Assembly: GCA_002224055.1 (NCBI GenBank)
Contig: AZLU01000022.1
Coordinates: forward strand, 248,001 to 312,000
Source: Pezizomycotina sp. ARF18
Lineage: Eukaryota; Ascomycota
Reading direction: 5' to 3'
Length of the DNA stretch: 64,000 bases
Shown: piece after piece, positions 11,991 to 24,400 of the stretch
Numbering within the stretch: position 1 is the stretch's first letter
Layout of the letters: every line of letters begins with the position of its first letter
Made by a program: the position numbers and the translations under genes
The notes under the pieces: generated by a model
Databases searched by the model: none
What the model was told of the DNA's origin: nothing
What the model saw: only the letters and a program-made list of their open reading frames with translations

Positions 11991-13187
11991 TTAAAGAATA
12001 CCAATGTAATAATAAGCAAGTCGCCTGTACTCGTTCCAGTACGCGTTCCAAAAGCCTAGCTTATCGGCGGGTGGTCGAATTGCAAAACAGTCTGACCAGC
12101 TGTGGGCTGCATCTCCTGTGTAAGTGGTCATATTACCTAGCACGGTCGCTGAAATTGGCCCGAAGCTATCGATAACCCAATATGATCTGGGCTTGGTCTG
12201 TTGAATGTAGTGCAAAGGAACGAAACGGCGAAGTCGATGACGCTGAAGATAATTGACGTGACGCATATCAGAACAATAATAATCTTACTCCTCAGCTCTT
12301 TCCTGTCCTTTCCGTTCCGAATGCGTATGGTGGCCCCTCCGTGGGCTCCCTCACACAAACCCAGATACAGAAATTGATTAAACAGAGGCCTGTTACCAAT
12401 AGCACGAGAGCTACTAGAACTAAGGCGCCGTATACTACTTCCCCTGTGCCGATGATGTTTGAGCTGTTGGATCGATGGGCTTCGAAGGAAAGATATCACT
12501 TGCGCTTAAGCCGCAACCCACTTGGCTCAAGCGCAAGTTCGTGTCGCAGCCGTTAACAAATATGGGACAGTTCCCTCCTCGGATGACATATTTACCGTAC
12601 CAAAGTGCGGACTCCTTCCATCTTCCGAAGCCGGAGACACACATTGCGATATAAGTGGTTACTGCATTGAAAATAGCTAACCATCTATAGAACCGGGGAG
12701 TGGCTGCATCAAAAACAAACGGAAGTGTGGACGAAAATAATGCTGTGAGCGTTGATACCGTCGTAAAGCGAGCCGAGTTGTTATAAGCCGCCCGACAAGT
12801 GTTGAAGAATCCTAAGAGAGTGCGCATGGTGGAAAACAAAAGCATCGGGAGTTTTATCATGCGCTGGCAATTTGTCCATCCAAGCTTATCGTCATCCAAA
12901 GCAGGGACCAGGCCTAGGTCCTCCGGCACCAATTCTATTGGTTCAGGGGGCGTGCCTGCAGAATGACTATGAGATCCAGGTGTCCATATGTGATGTCCAG
13001 TAGCGGTATAGAGACCGTAGATGAGAACCAGGAACGAAAATAAAAAGCTGGCTAATATATATGGCCAAGGCGTTGGTAGGGTACTGTACTTGTACACAAT
13101 GGAGGTATTGGAAGTATGGAAACTAGAGTGCTTTCCGTACTGTAGCCCGGTGGACTCGAAAGGCGAAATTGAGGAGGAACTGGCCAT
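11991..13187 (-). CDS. Multi-pass membrane protein, hypothetical
   Basis: Starts at 13187 (the adjacent plus-strand DNA has a TATA-like box about 150 bases upstream). The first 250 codons are open and contain at least three or four membrane segments: WPYILASFLFSFLVLIYGLY (about residues 41-60), a stretch near residues 110-130, FTTVSTLTALFSSTLPFVF, and a segment around WLAIFNAVTTYIAMCV. A conserved-looking loop with Trp, Cys and Gly follows (GGNCPIFVNGCDTN). After a one-base frame change near 12495, two more membrane segments read clearly (YGALVLVALVLLVTGLCLI and IIIVLICVTSIIFSVIDFAV), then a soluble Trp/Tyr-rich tail ending at 11991. Probably six or seven segments in all. The general plan (N-terminal loop, Cys-containing outer loop) is common among fungal hypothetical membrane proteins; substrate unknown. 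Confidence 0.55.
12498..12538. repeat. Inverted repeat inside the membrane-protein gene
   Basis: A 15-base arm (acttgcgcttaagcc, 12498-12512) is repeated inverted at 12524-12538 with one mismatch and an 11-base loop. It lies in the coding region of the multi-pass membrane protein, just beside a frame change. Confidence 0.75.
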
Positions 13188-13335
13188 GTAATTGCAATTG
13201 CTTAATTAATATATGTTATTACCAGTGGATTACCAATAGATTTATATAATGATAAAAAAAATATTCCTCTTATGTGAGAAAGCGTGATGACCGTTGAAAG
13301 AAAGAATAATGGCCACTCGACTGGTTCTTCGGTGG

Positions 13336-13345
13336 CTATATATAG
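13336..13345 (-). promoter_or_regulatory. TATA-like box
   Basis: CTATATATAG about 150 bases upstream of the start codon at 13187, in a position suitable for a core promoter. Sequence match only. Confidence 0.3.
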
Positions 13346-13392
13346 GAGAACGTAAACATGAGATGTGATGCTATTCTATTTTCTTTATTTAC

Positions 13393-13394
13393 TT

Positions 13395-13465
<71 letters not shown>

Positions 13466-13471
13466 TTTTTT
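13393..13471. repeat. (ATTT)n microsatellite
   Basis: Nearly perfect tandem tetranucleotide repeat of about 19 units upstream of the membrane-protein gene, followed by T-rich DNA. Confidence 0.9.
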
Positions 13472-14121
13472 ATTATCGTTAATATTTTTTTTTCTTGTCC
13501 AGTTTATGTGAACACACAATAATATGCTCTCGCCAATACTGTAATATAAATGGCAGTTTGAAATCGATGATCTATAGTTGATATAGCCACGTCGTTGTAG
13601 GTCCTTCTAGCAACGTATCATACCACATCATCGGTTTTGCAAAGTTCGAAACATCCTTTACCTTTGTAGCCATATGGTGGGGCTTTTTATATTTTATTTA
13701 GTTCAGAGACAGAAGTTAGCAACGGGATTGGAAAGTGCTACAAACTGCAGTCTAAAGAAACGGAAGGCCTAGATCATTCGACTCAAGCCTTGGCATTAAA
13801 AATCCAAGACAGCGGGGAGATCCGTTATCGAATCGGCCCGCTTTTATGCCGAAAAAGGGATCAACAAAAACGTATATAAATACGATCCATCAATAAATCC
13901 TTAGAGTGTTTTTCTCTGCCGGGAACAAACGGGAATCCCGGTGCAAATGGCCGGAACGCCACAATGGTGATATCTTAGGCCACAAAAACCACTCTAATCA
14001 TCCGAAAAGCGAAGGATGGATTGAGAAGTACTGTTTTTCTGTCCTTCGGTGCCGTATCCTTCCCAAATATCTCAGTCTTGAAACTCCAAACACCACTACC
14101 GTCGTCGGCTACCTTTTATAT

Positions 14122-14156
<35 letters not shown>

Positions 14157-14641
14157 CCCAGACCTCTAGTGCAACTTGACTGTCGTACAATAGTATCTAC
14201 AACGAAAAGGTGACAGCCCAAACGAACCATTGTACCCGAAAAGCTCCTTTACAAACAAAATCAGAAGGATCAAAGGCCACACCAAGGTTGGCCGAGATCT
14301 CCAAAACACTATCGTGCGTCTGTATACAAAATAGGCGATACAAGAATGTAAAAATACATATTTTAAACAGAAAAGCACATACCCTATGGTTCTACTAAAG
14401 CCAGGTGTTGCGAGGAACCAAATGGACGATAGTATTCGTCCAAGATCACTGATATTCTAATAGACTATCTGATCACGATCGACCTTGTTGTCCTCGTGAA
14501 GCGGAGACCCCCAAAAAAACCATTTTAAAAGCGTTCACCTGGGATGTACAGTCAGTAAGCATCAGTCAGTAAAAATGGCCGCCGTTAATGCCAGGCAGGA
14601 TAGTTTACTTACAGCAATATCTGGTATCCCATCTCAGAAAA
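13472..14641. other. Intergenic, no supported gene
   Basis: AT-rich spacer with an A-run of about 30 bases near 14124-14154. Short open stretches on either strand near 13906-14378 look like chance frames. Confidence 0.5.
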
Positions 14642-15359
14642 TTAATTTTCACCCCATCGAGATCGAGGAAATAACGGAGGTTGAATGCTATTATTAAGCA
14701 GCTCAAGCCTCTGTAGAAACCTCGCCTCACCCGCCATCGGCGCGTCGCATTCCTCCCCTACGACTGTTTCCGACCTTTCCGTCTCCTCCTTGACAACAGC
14801 AGCCCACGACCTAGACGTGTTTTCGCTCTGGCTGCTCAAACGAAGCTCTGCCAGCGGCCTCTCGACCCCAATACTACCTCCAAGAGCCGGAAAATCCTCC
14901 TCCCGCGGCTGATACCCCCTCTCCTTTCCTTCTTCCCAACCTGCCTCTCCAGCTCCGCAATCCTCTTCTGATCGTCGCGATGCCGTCGGATATAATCATC
15001 GATCAGCTGTTGCTTATCCGTGATCACCCAGTCCTTCGTCGCGATCTCGCTCCGGCACGAGCTCAGAGCCCTCTGGTACCCAGAAAACTGCCTTCGGCAT
15101 CCGGCGACACTCTTGGAAGCCTTCGCCTGCGCCTCTTCGTGCAAGGCGATTTCGAGTTTGTAACGTTGGATATCGTTTTTGTAGCAGGCGAACTGGCGCT
15201 CGTACCGCAGGAGGCGCTGCTGGTCGCTGATGCGCTGCCTCCTGTGCACGTCGACTAAAGAACGGCCTCGTCGAGCTGGTGGCTGATTTTGCGGAGCTCC
15301 TGCTCGAGCAGTTCGGCGCCGTCGTTGGTGGTGTAGCCGGAGAGAGGAAGGGAGGACAT
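14642..15359 (-). CDS. Coiled-coil hypothetical protein, frame-broken
   Basis: The ATG at 15359 opens MSSLPLSGYTTNDGAELLEQ, then a one-base frame change near 15255 leads into about 110 codons of Arg/Gln/Glu/Lys-rich helix with regular hydrophobic spacing (a long coiled coil) and several Cys. A second change near 14840 leads into a Ser/Glu-rich part and the stop at 14642. There is no membrane segment and no catalytic motif. It lies in the same orientation as the coiled-coil gene at 10.9-11.7 kb and the membrane-protein gene, but I see no clear sequence similarity between the two coiled-coil proteins. Function unknown; structural or scaffold role is a guess from composition. Confidence 0.5.
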
Positions 15360-16480
15360 GGTGAAGTGTAAGAAGGATGTGGCGACCGCCTTACTTCGGA
15401 GTTGGGCGGCGACGGTAAGTTTCTAGCGCCGTGGAGGACTGAGCACGAAGTGACCTTTCTTGACTTTCCCTCTCCTCACAGTAAGTTTATTTCCAGCTGG
15501 AGGATCCTTTTGCAGACGGTGGAGTCGCCGTCCAATCGGTGAAGGCTTTGAATAGCGTGATCTCCGAAGATGAAGAATGGTAAATAATAGCGATAAGGGC
15601 GGATGTAGATCATGAGAAAGTGAAAGGCCAAGTCCTTTCGTCCCAGATTGGGCAAGGGGCGCGATCATTTGTACTGTGATCTGAGGGTCAAATATTTAAT
15701 ATCTCATTTATTATTATTATATTATTATAAACATTGATGAATAAGAAGCGAGTTCTAGAAAAGGCCGTCGTTGACCGTTGCCCGAAAAAAAAGAGAAATA
15801 TCCAGGTGAGAGCTACACGCCCGATTAATGCTCTAAGTATGTTAAACCAACCGAGAAAAAGATCTTAAATGTGAATTTACATGCTGAGTGAATTAAACAA
15901 CAGCGGTTAAGAAAAAAAATCATACAACCCAGAGTCAAGTCGACAGCTCCTGCGAACTGATACAGCAAGCATGCTTTACACTAATTGATGCGATGTTTAT
16001 AAATATACCTATTATGGATCTTGAAGTCTTTCTGGAAATATATATCTGAGTAGCTGGGCCCGACTGCCACGATTCTATCAAGGGGATACGAATCCTCCTA
16101 CAGTTTACCAAGGAGGGGACGGCAATCGGGATATTCGACGCCTTGGTATCACTTTGCGCTGATGCGCTCCAACCCGGGAACTCGTAGAGGCTATTGTTGT
16201 CATTGGAATCCTCTCAGATCGAGTATGAAAACCCTTTGATTTCTTTCCGCGGCTTTAGTTTTTCTCCCGAGAATCTCCCGAGGACTATCGCTATTGCCCA
16301 ACGCCCGCTCTAACCCGTAAGTATTCTCTATAAAGCTAATGTTAAGAAAGTTATCTCTATAGCCGAACCCTATTTTCTCCGCGTCTCGAGCCTTCCTGTT
16401 AATTTAGCGTTAAGTCGTTCTTCGCTTTTATTTTCGCCAGTTATAGGGCTCCGAGGTCTAGTACGTTTAGAAGATATAGC
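15360..16480. other. Intergenic, no supported gene
   Basis: Mixed-composition spacer. The part from about 16040 to 16400 is less AT-rich and may be the edge of the decayed repeat block to its right, but I find no coding or terminal-repeat signal. Confidence 0.45.
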
Positions 16481-19330
16481 TAACTAGGGTCGCGTTAATT
16501 TAATAACTAAGTAAGCAGCTGCCGATTTGAAAGATGCTCTTCGATTTATCTCGTTATTATATATATATGTTTACTTCTGTTTTTTTTTTTTTTCTTTCTA
16601 TTTATTTTTCTCTTTTAAAAGTGTGCTTAGCTGAGAAAAAGAGTAGTGCATAGTAAGTAGTTTAGTAATTATATTTTTTTTTACTAAGCTAGTATTTAGT
16701 ATTAAAATACTTTTATATTTTACTTTTTAAGGTCTATTTTCTTTTTGTTTCTTTAAATTTCTTTTTTTTTTTTTTTTTTTTTTTTGAATATATTTACTTA
16801 AATATTTTCATTTTAAATACTTATAATTTTCCGAGCTATTTATAAGAGAGTTAAGCGAAAAATATTAGATCGCTTAAAGTTCTTGTTAAGTGAAAGATTT
16901 TACTTTTAAGCGGCGATTATGCTTGTTAAAGTAATAAATCTACTTAAAGGAGTAGTGAGAGACGATAAAGTAAATAATCTAGGGAAATGCCGTATTTATA
17001 TACTATAAAATTACCGTTCCTATATAAATTACTATGGGAGTAATAATTTTATAGTTAATGACTTTTTATACCCCTATTTTCTTTTTAATAAAAACTAAGT
17101 AAATCGTATTAAAAAGTATCGAATTCTCGATAAATAGCGCGTGATATTTGATGAATAGTTGCTATCTGTCTTATAGTTATATTAAATTAAAAAAAATTTA
17201 ATAAAATTGATAAAAATTGATGAAAAATCGATGTAGAGCGATAAAAACACGTCGGTTGTTTTTACCGCTTTTTTACTTTAAGTAAAGAAATAGATCAGGT
17301 ATACGTTATTTGTATACGTTACTTATAGTGTCTGCGTGCCGTCAATTAAACGGCCGAGAAATCATCGTATAAAAAGGGTCGACATCCTGTTGCTGCGGTT
17401 TTTGATGGGGGAGCGGATGCTGAGTTGTTCTGACAGGTAAGAGGCGTCTTTGATTTAATTTATTTAAATGTCCATCTAAGTACATGCAATTCGGGTAGCA
17501 CCTGACAGGCCAAGTTTGCCTAACAGGAGAGTTACTTACTTACATGCAAAAAGATCTTGCCGGGCGCCCAGCACAGGGAGCCTACTGTTCCACCATTTGC
17601 TAGTACTAATACTGAGTTTCCCTTCTGGGTCCCTCACAGATGATACGGCTGCCGCTCGTGGTCTGTTGCCGTGTCAGTTAGTATTAAAAGCATATAAAAA
17701 AGTGGATTGGGAGCATAGCATAAGTTAATATATAAATAAGATAAAAGAAATTCGTTAGTGTTTGTTCGTTTTGTCGCCCGTCTTTTTAAAACTTATACTT
17801 CGACTCTGCGGCAAGGCATTCGGCTCCTTGATGAGTCGTAATGAGTTCGTCCTACGTTATAATGTTTCTTTTAGCCCTTTGTGTTTGTTGAGTGCGCATG
17901 TGTAGAGGTGTCCTAGCGTCTTTTATTCTCCGTATCTGCAGCGTAGGATTAGGTTTCGTGTCTAAATTGCTCTTAGTAGTACGCGTAGTCACCGTATCCT
18001 AATCTAATTATATAAATTCTAGCTATAGCTATTCTTTAGATATTTAATCTCTAACTACTCTGACCTCTACGTCATATACCTCGTCATACCTACTATATCC
18101 TTTCCTAGTAGTACTTCTCCTTTTACTATTAGTACATACTATCTATCCTTCTCTTATACTTCCGCTATCTAGCTTTAGTCTATCCGTAGAGAGGATCCAA
18201 TCTTAAGCTAGGAGTCGAACTAGCTCTTAAATAGAGCTACTTATTTTTTCTTATTAGTTCCTCTGCTTATTAAGTAGATAGTATCTTTAAATGGCTAAAG
18301 TATTAAGAGGTCTAGCTACGGGCTCATTAGTAATAGGTCTACGCTTTCCGGGACTTTGAGGAGTCATTCCAGCCACTTCGCTATCCTAGTATACGGGAAT
18401 AGGTAATAAGGCCTACAGCTTTAGGTAATCCGTTATTATCCTTCTTTTCTTTAATACGCTTTCTATATTTAGCTCTCTTATACCTAATCTTATAGTAATA
18501 ATAGTATTTACCAGTAAACTTATAATTCTAGCCTTTACCTTATTTACCTCCTTAATTTACTATTTTGATAAAACAACGCCTTATTATCGTCTAAGATAGC
18601 ATATCCGGTTTATCGTATCTTACGCTTCGTCTCCTCGATGAGTAGCGCCTTCTCGAGTATCTCGAGGGTAGGTTCTTTAGCCATTAAATCTATCATCTAC
18701 TAAAAGTTGAGATAAACGTATTCTAATCCTTAGTGAGATTGTCGCAGATAAGATTAATAGTTTCTACCATAGCTATCGTAGTATTTCGTACCCATCCCTA
18801 AATTAGTCTTCTCCGCATTCTCCGTCTCTATTAATTCTACATTCGCGATTAAGAACGTAGTCGAGGCCGGCGTCGCCTTAGCCTTATAGTCTATATCGGC
18901 TATGATTTTAGCCTTTCTTTACTTTCTCTTTAGCTAGTTCGACTTAATCTATAGCTAGCGGTTAGGGCAACCTTCGGACATTTTTTTAGATGACTTGGTA
19001 GCTAAAAGGTCTAGAAGATTAAAGGGATACGTTAACGTCTTCTTCTTCCACGATCTTTCTAGAGTTTTCGAAGCCTAAGGGCTAAGAGAATAGATTAAGC
19101 GGTGTCTCACCCTCGGATTTACCCTAATATATACTATTCCTCTTACGCCTTCGAGATCCGTTTCACCGCCGCTAGAGTTTAACAAAGGTAAAGAGAAGGA
19201 ACTTAAATTACTTAAATAAGTCGAAGTACCTAAAAACTAAGATAATATAAGTGGCGACGATAGTGATAGCTCATAGCTTACCGCCATATCGGATAAGTAG
19301 CTAAGATAGAGTTACCAAAAGGGTAACTAA
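16481..19330 (-). mobile_element. Decayed, RIP-like Copia/LTR retrotransposon remnant
   Basis: Strongly AT-rich, TpA-rich block, as expected after C-to-T change on both strands. On the minus strand, around 18300-19300, a Gag-like part is still recognisable, including a Lys/Arg-rich zinc-knuckle-like segment around 18440-18540. No long terminal repeats were found, so it is a fragment and old. It is broken many times. A less mutated island (about 17330-17700) may be a separate insertion or flanking DNA. Confidence 0.5.
17430..17520. repeat. Repeat copy shared with 27.55-27.65 kb
   Basis: A stretch around GTCCATCTAAGTACATGC with similar flanks (TTTGATTTAA before; GGGTA and TTTGACA/CTGACA after) recurs near 27585-27640. 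Both copies sit at a boundary of an AT-rich decayed block. Confidence 0.45.
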
Positions 19331-20047
19331 CGCCGTCACCAAGAACCTCTTAGAGGGTCCGACCTTCCGGATAAAGGCGATGAAGGTGCCAAAGGAGATC
19401 GCGGACTAGACGCAGGTGGCCGCGAGATCGAAATCAAGCCGGAAAGCTTTGGTGTTTTCTAGCCAGACGCACCAGCCTACCTCCGCCCCGGCACAGTCGT
19501 CTATCAAAGAAGAGAGATAATCTTCCGTGACGTGGAAGCTTGGATCAAGCATATATTGGCGATGAAGGAAGTTGTGCTTCTTCATGGTCTCGCAGCAGAT
19601 CTGTACAGCCCGGAAATGACCGAAATCGATCAGAAGGCTCGCCGTCTTAACGATTCCGGAAACTTCAAGCACTGGATCTAGAAGTTTCGCGATCGTTTTT
19701 CTCTGAGCCAGATTAACGCCATGAACAAGCTTACGTGGGAGATGTACTCTCAGACGGACGCTCGCAACAGGCGCGAGCCCTCTCACTATGCAAACCACAA
19801 GCTTCTATATGCGAGGGCAGCCGGTCATAAAGAAGAGAAGACGCTAATCGCCGATCTCGTCAGCGGAATTGACATCAAACTAGGCGTCCACCTCGGACCC
19901 GCAGAGCAATTGGCCTCGACGGTACAGCTCATCAACCGCATAAACTCCGTCAAGGAGTTGTGGTTCGCCGAGTTCCCTCCGAACAAAGCCGCAATCTTCA
20001 AGATAATAAGCGACTTTCAACCAACCTCGCCCCCGTCGGAACATTGA
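19331..20047 (+). mobile_element. Gag-like retrotransposon remnant, little RIP
   Basis: Normal-GC DNA on the plus strand that reads as a Gag-like protein: a basic leader, then a 'W..KF.DRFSLSQ' block, DARNRREPSHYANHKLLYAR and a C-terminal helix ending in a Pro/Ser tail at 20047. This matches the general plan of LTR-retrotransposon Gag core domains. It is broken about once or twice. No pol or terminal repeat is joined to it. Its composition contrasts sharply with the adjoining AT-rich block. Domesticated Gag is an alternative but unproven. Confidence 0.4.
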
Positions 20048-20054
20048 TGAAGTG

Positions 20055-20262
20055 ATCGAGCCGATTTAACGTGAGTGAGCAGCGATCGAAAATGCAGCGA
20101 ATACAGCATTCGCGAAGAAAAAAAAAATTTTTTTTTCCTTTCACGGTGGGGTACATCCCATACCGTACCGGCGCCGTTCCCTTAAATTCTTGGGCGCCGC
20201 GCCATCCCGCATCGGGCATCGCCCCTCGCTTAGCACTCCCTCTGGCCGATCGCGAAATCGGC
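20055..20262 (+). repeat. GC-rich dispersed repeat, copy 1
   Basis: After a short A-run/T-run this copy carries a GC-rich core (ACCGGCGCCGTTCCC, then CGCCATCCCGCATCGGGCAT and CGCCCCTCGCTTAGCAC) that recurs at about 30195-30290. The upstream parts also match loosely (GTGAGTGAG, GCGATCGA, GCGAATAC in order). Probably part of a transposable element or SINE-like unit; family not identified. Confidence 0.7.
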
Positions 20263-20633
20263 CCCTTACTCCCTAAAAATAAAAGGGACACGGGTCAAAG
20301 AGGAAATCGGGCGCCAGGAGCACGCAGGGCGACGATCTATGTATATGTATGTATATATTCCTTTCTCTTTTAATGCTTCGCAGCCAGAGAAAACGTCACA
20401 TAATGTTCAGGCTCGGTGTAATTCCGCGACACTGAATCGGACAATGGAGACGAAATACGAACTTGGGTTAAAAAAGCAGCTCGGAGCTCCTAGCTTTTTC
20501 GAGCTATGCAGGAACACAAATCGGGTAGGACGAAATGGCATGTATGATGACAGCATGGTCCAGGCAAAACAGGGCACGAAAAAAGAGCCTCCGACAGCTC
20601 ATAGGAAGGAGACTCGCAACACGAAGGGAATTT

Positions 20634-20738
20634 GAAAAAAAAAAAAAAAAAAAGGGGGGGGGGGAAGGAAAAGGAAAGGAAAGGAAAGGAAAGGGAAGGA
20701 AAGAAAAGAAAAGAAAAGGAAAGAAAGGAAAAAGAAAA
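20634..20738 (+). repeat. 105-base pure purine tract
   Basis: An uninterrupted run of A and G: an A-run, then about 11 G, then GGAAA-type units. Mirror-like purine tracts of this length can form triplex (H-DNA) and are hard to sequence. Confidence 0.9.
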
Positions 20739-21419
20739 TATGAGGAATTAAGTTCTTAATCGGAAGCGTCCTCTTTGTATATTAAAAAGCCTGTGTAACA
20801 AAGCATGTCATGATTGCGCGGTTTAATCTTGACATGACTTTTTTAACGAATCATTGAGTTGATAAGTTGCCTGATTGTACCAACCTGTATAAAAACTCCC
20901 AGTTTTCCAAAGTCTGAGGCCGTGAAATATAATAATTTTAGATCTTACCGACAGTAAGGGTGGAACACGTAGACGAACACCTAAGTATGTATACACATCA
21001 AGAAACAGACGAATGCATTTTGTGTAACATCAAGGAATGACTAAGTTAAGTTATTTTGACAAGAAAAATCTATATATCAAAATCTTCCGAGGTTCAAAGC
21101 ATGCCAGTGTAACGAAGATAAAATTTACAAAGCCTCGATCTCTATCAAAGAAAAATAAAAAAAGCAGGAACTCTACGAAGCGCTTCCTAACTCCTCCTCT
21201 TATTTTTTCTCCCTTCACTTTCTTTATCTAAATATCTTTCAATCTCATATACAAAAAACGGAAGAAATTTTCTTTTTTTTGTTTTTCTTTCTTCTTCCTC
21301 TCTCTTCTTGTCTTTTATTTCTTTGTGTACATTCGAAGCTAAGATGCAACATGAAGTGGATTAACCAGACCGCTCATGACCGGCCGGGTCATATCGGCGA
21401 GAAAAAGAGGTATAAAAAG

Positions 21420-24400
21420 ATGGCAGAGTGGGAACGTATAAACAATTGATAACGGATTTACGCGTGACCCAGAACAAACCTCTCGAGGAAGTTATGAAGC
21501 TGGTTCGCGAAAGCACGGGGCTCGACGCCTCGCTTTTTCAGTACAAACGCGTGCTCAAGATTTGGGGCTGCTTCAAATATAGGAAGGGGCGCAGCGGAAG
21601 TCCTCATCAGGACCAACCCGTGCGAAACCTACTTCGCGCCGGAAGCCAAAGTGGGTGCGCAAACGACCAAACGGTGAAACCAGATCTGGGAACGTTCTCC
21701 TCAACGTCCTTCCCCGACGAAAAGCCGATGCTGCCGTAGGGAATAAGGGTCAGGCTCGTGGGTCGGAAATCGTGGCCGCTGCGAATGGTAAGTGCTTTAG
21801 GATTAAACAATGAAGATGGACAAAAAGGAACGTAGAACAAAGAAGATCAAAGAAGAATAAGAAGACTAAGAAAACATAGAGAAAGAAAAATAAAAATATT
21901 ATTAAATGATAAACGCAAAGTGGCAAGAAAGCCAAAAAAAAAAAAAAAAAAAAAAAAAAAACCCCGTCGAATGTCCTTCTAGTGCCTGAAAGAAGATATG
22001 ATGCAGAGATGAAAGACGATTCGCAATAAATCTAAACGGGTCAAGAAATTGACAAAAGTGAACCGCTATCTAATTTCCTTTTCTTTCTTCAGCTCGAGTC
22101 TTGCCGGATGCCATTCCGGCACTTTCGAGCACGTTTCCGGTGACGGTAGTCGAACTCACGTCTCAGGGCTCTTTAGGCGAAGAGGGCCTAATCTCTGCTG
22201 GCGACGACAGTGTCATCGCAGAACTTGCTTCAGTTTCAGTTCTACCTCCATGTCAACTTCCCGCATCAACGGCGACGAAGTACGCGATCGTAAGTTCAGG
22301 CTACGATCACAATCCGATCGGAATGAGTACGGTTTCGTTTTCAATTTCAGTGTCTTCAGATTCGTTCCGCGTTTTAACTTCGACATATCTGACAGGATAT
22401 TCAGCCTTTGATGAACCGACGTTCTGGGTATGAACTCTTCACTTCAGCTTTCGCCTGAAGGTTGGCCTGCGATGCCGCAGCTTTTAATATCGGCAACAAC
22501 AACAGCAGGCTTTGAAAGAGAGGTAAATCATTCAAATATCGCCTGGCCCACTCAAAATTCACTTTCGTCTCCATTGTTAGAATTCCCTTTTGTTCCTTAT
22601 TGTGAGTACTTCCTAGCCTGTGTATGTAGCACATCAAACTAATCTTGACTGGCGAACCCCTTTCAAGTCGAGCCTGCCGATTTCGGGGATCCTGTTAGCT
22701 GGCAAAATCTTTTCGACAACAGCATTATATACGAGTCCTTAAACCATAAGAACCCGGGAAGCATAAATACCGCCCCTTCGCGCCCACAAGCAGGCGAATC
22801 AGAACATGAACTCGTTATCCCACCATTGGAAAAGACACAGATATAGAAGAAGTCCCTCGCACCGAAAACCCGTTTTTCAATCTTCCTTGGTCAAACTTCC
22901 TCACTTTCGACTCGCTTACTAGCTTCGACGGAGTACTTCCTGGTTCAAGATGCCGATACCGTATTTCGAGCTTCAGGATATGCTTGCGAAAGAAGGTTAG
23001 TAATTTCTCCCCCCCCCCCCAACAATGTGCTACTTGTACATCAGAATGTGCAGCCATAACTGATGAAGTATGACCAGGCGTATTTTCGAATGTCGAAACC
23101 TCTACTTTGCATACTGAGGTGACTAATGCGTCAGCGTCAGCCGATGCCTCGGTTCGGCAGGGTAACGAACTGCCCACCGCAGTCGAATTCCTAGCGGACA
23201 AATTCTTACGTCTTAAGTTAAACGATAGATCTGAAGTTGAGGAAAGAGCTTGTCACCGAACTCGGCCTTATACTCCCGGAGAGAAATCAGGGCGAAATAT
23301 TGTCGAAGGTCCGACGGCTTTTAAATATATCTAACGCCTCTGCGTGTCTGCAGCAGATGTTTGAAATCGTTGCGTTCTACCTTGCGAGGCGTGATACCGC
23401 TGAGGAAACAATCCGAGCATTTTTTGAATGGGTAGATAGACAGGGGTACATGTCGATGTTTCTCGACTTTCTCCGTATCGGCTTCAACAGCGTGATCCTT
23501 CGAGCGCTGAGGGACTCCGACAAAGTGCTCGGGCGGCCGTAAAGGTAGGAAATTTGGATTTGTTCAAGGTGCTCCGAACGCCGGGTTCGAAGCTTTTCTA
23601 CATTGGATCCGATTGGTCTCAGCTACACCACGCGAGTTGCTGCGAAAGTTGGGACATCGCGAAGTTTTTGAGAGAGACGTCGTTCCCGTCACCCTTCGAA
23701 GGCGATGATTTTATCCTTGGCAAGGCCGCAAGATCACCTAACGCCCTAGAGTTCGCCAAAGCTCTTCTAGAAAAGGGCGTTAGTTTAAACGGCGGATCGG
23801 TGGGGAATATTCGTATCAAAGGTGAGGAAAAGAGTAAATTGATTAAGTATATTCTTGTTCTTCTTTCGCCTTATCTATTATCATTATCATTGATTGTCAT
23901 TACCATCTTATTGTTTAATCTTCACTTGCTCCTCGAACCCTCGATCGAGCGGCGATCAACGCTGGCGGTTTATTTCTAATTTCTGGCGATTCATAACATA
24001 GATGACATTGACAGCGGTCGTCTCTTACTTGCTCCATAGTACTAACTATATGACACCCTACTAAACTCTCTCTTTATCTAGAATGTAACGAATCGAAAGA
24101 TATTAGTGGCCTTCTGATTCAGAAAGGGGCTGCCAGTGTATCCACCGTGCTACTAGAAGCTGTGCGCTACCGCCGAGTAGAAATGGTGGAGCTTTTTCTC
24201 AATAACGGTGCAGATCCAAACTATCCCGCTAACCACCCCCCTTTCCGGGATATATGGCTGCCCACTCCCCTGTCCGAATTAGTTACGAATTTTAGCGGAG
24301 GTGACGCCGATTTCAGTTGCGCTTCCCTTCTTCTGAAACACGGTGCTAGTGTTCAACATTCCGTGGGCCTGGCGGCTTTCAGTGGTCATCGCAAAGATAG

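Noticed and set aside
19406-19798. 130-codon minus-strand frame
   Set aside because: Shadow of the Gag-like reading on the plus strand, which has better protein character.
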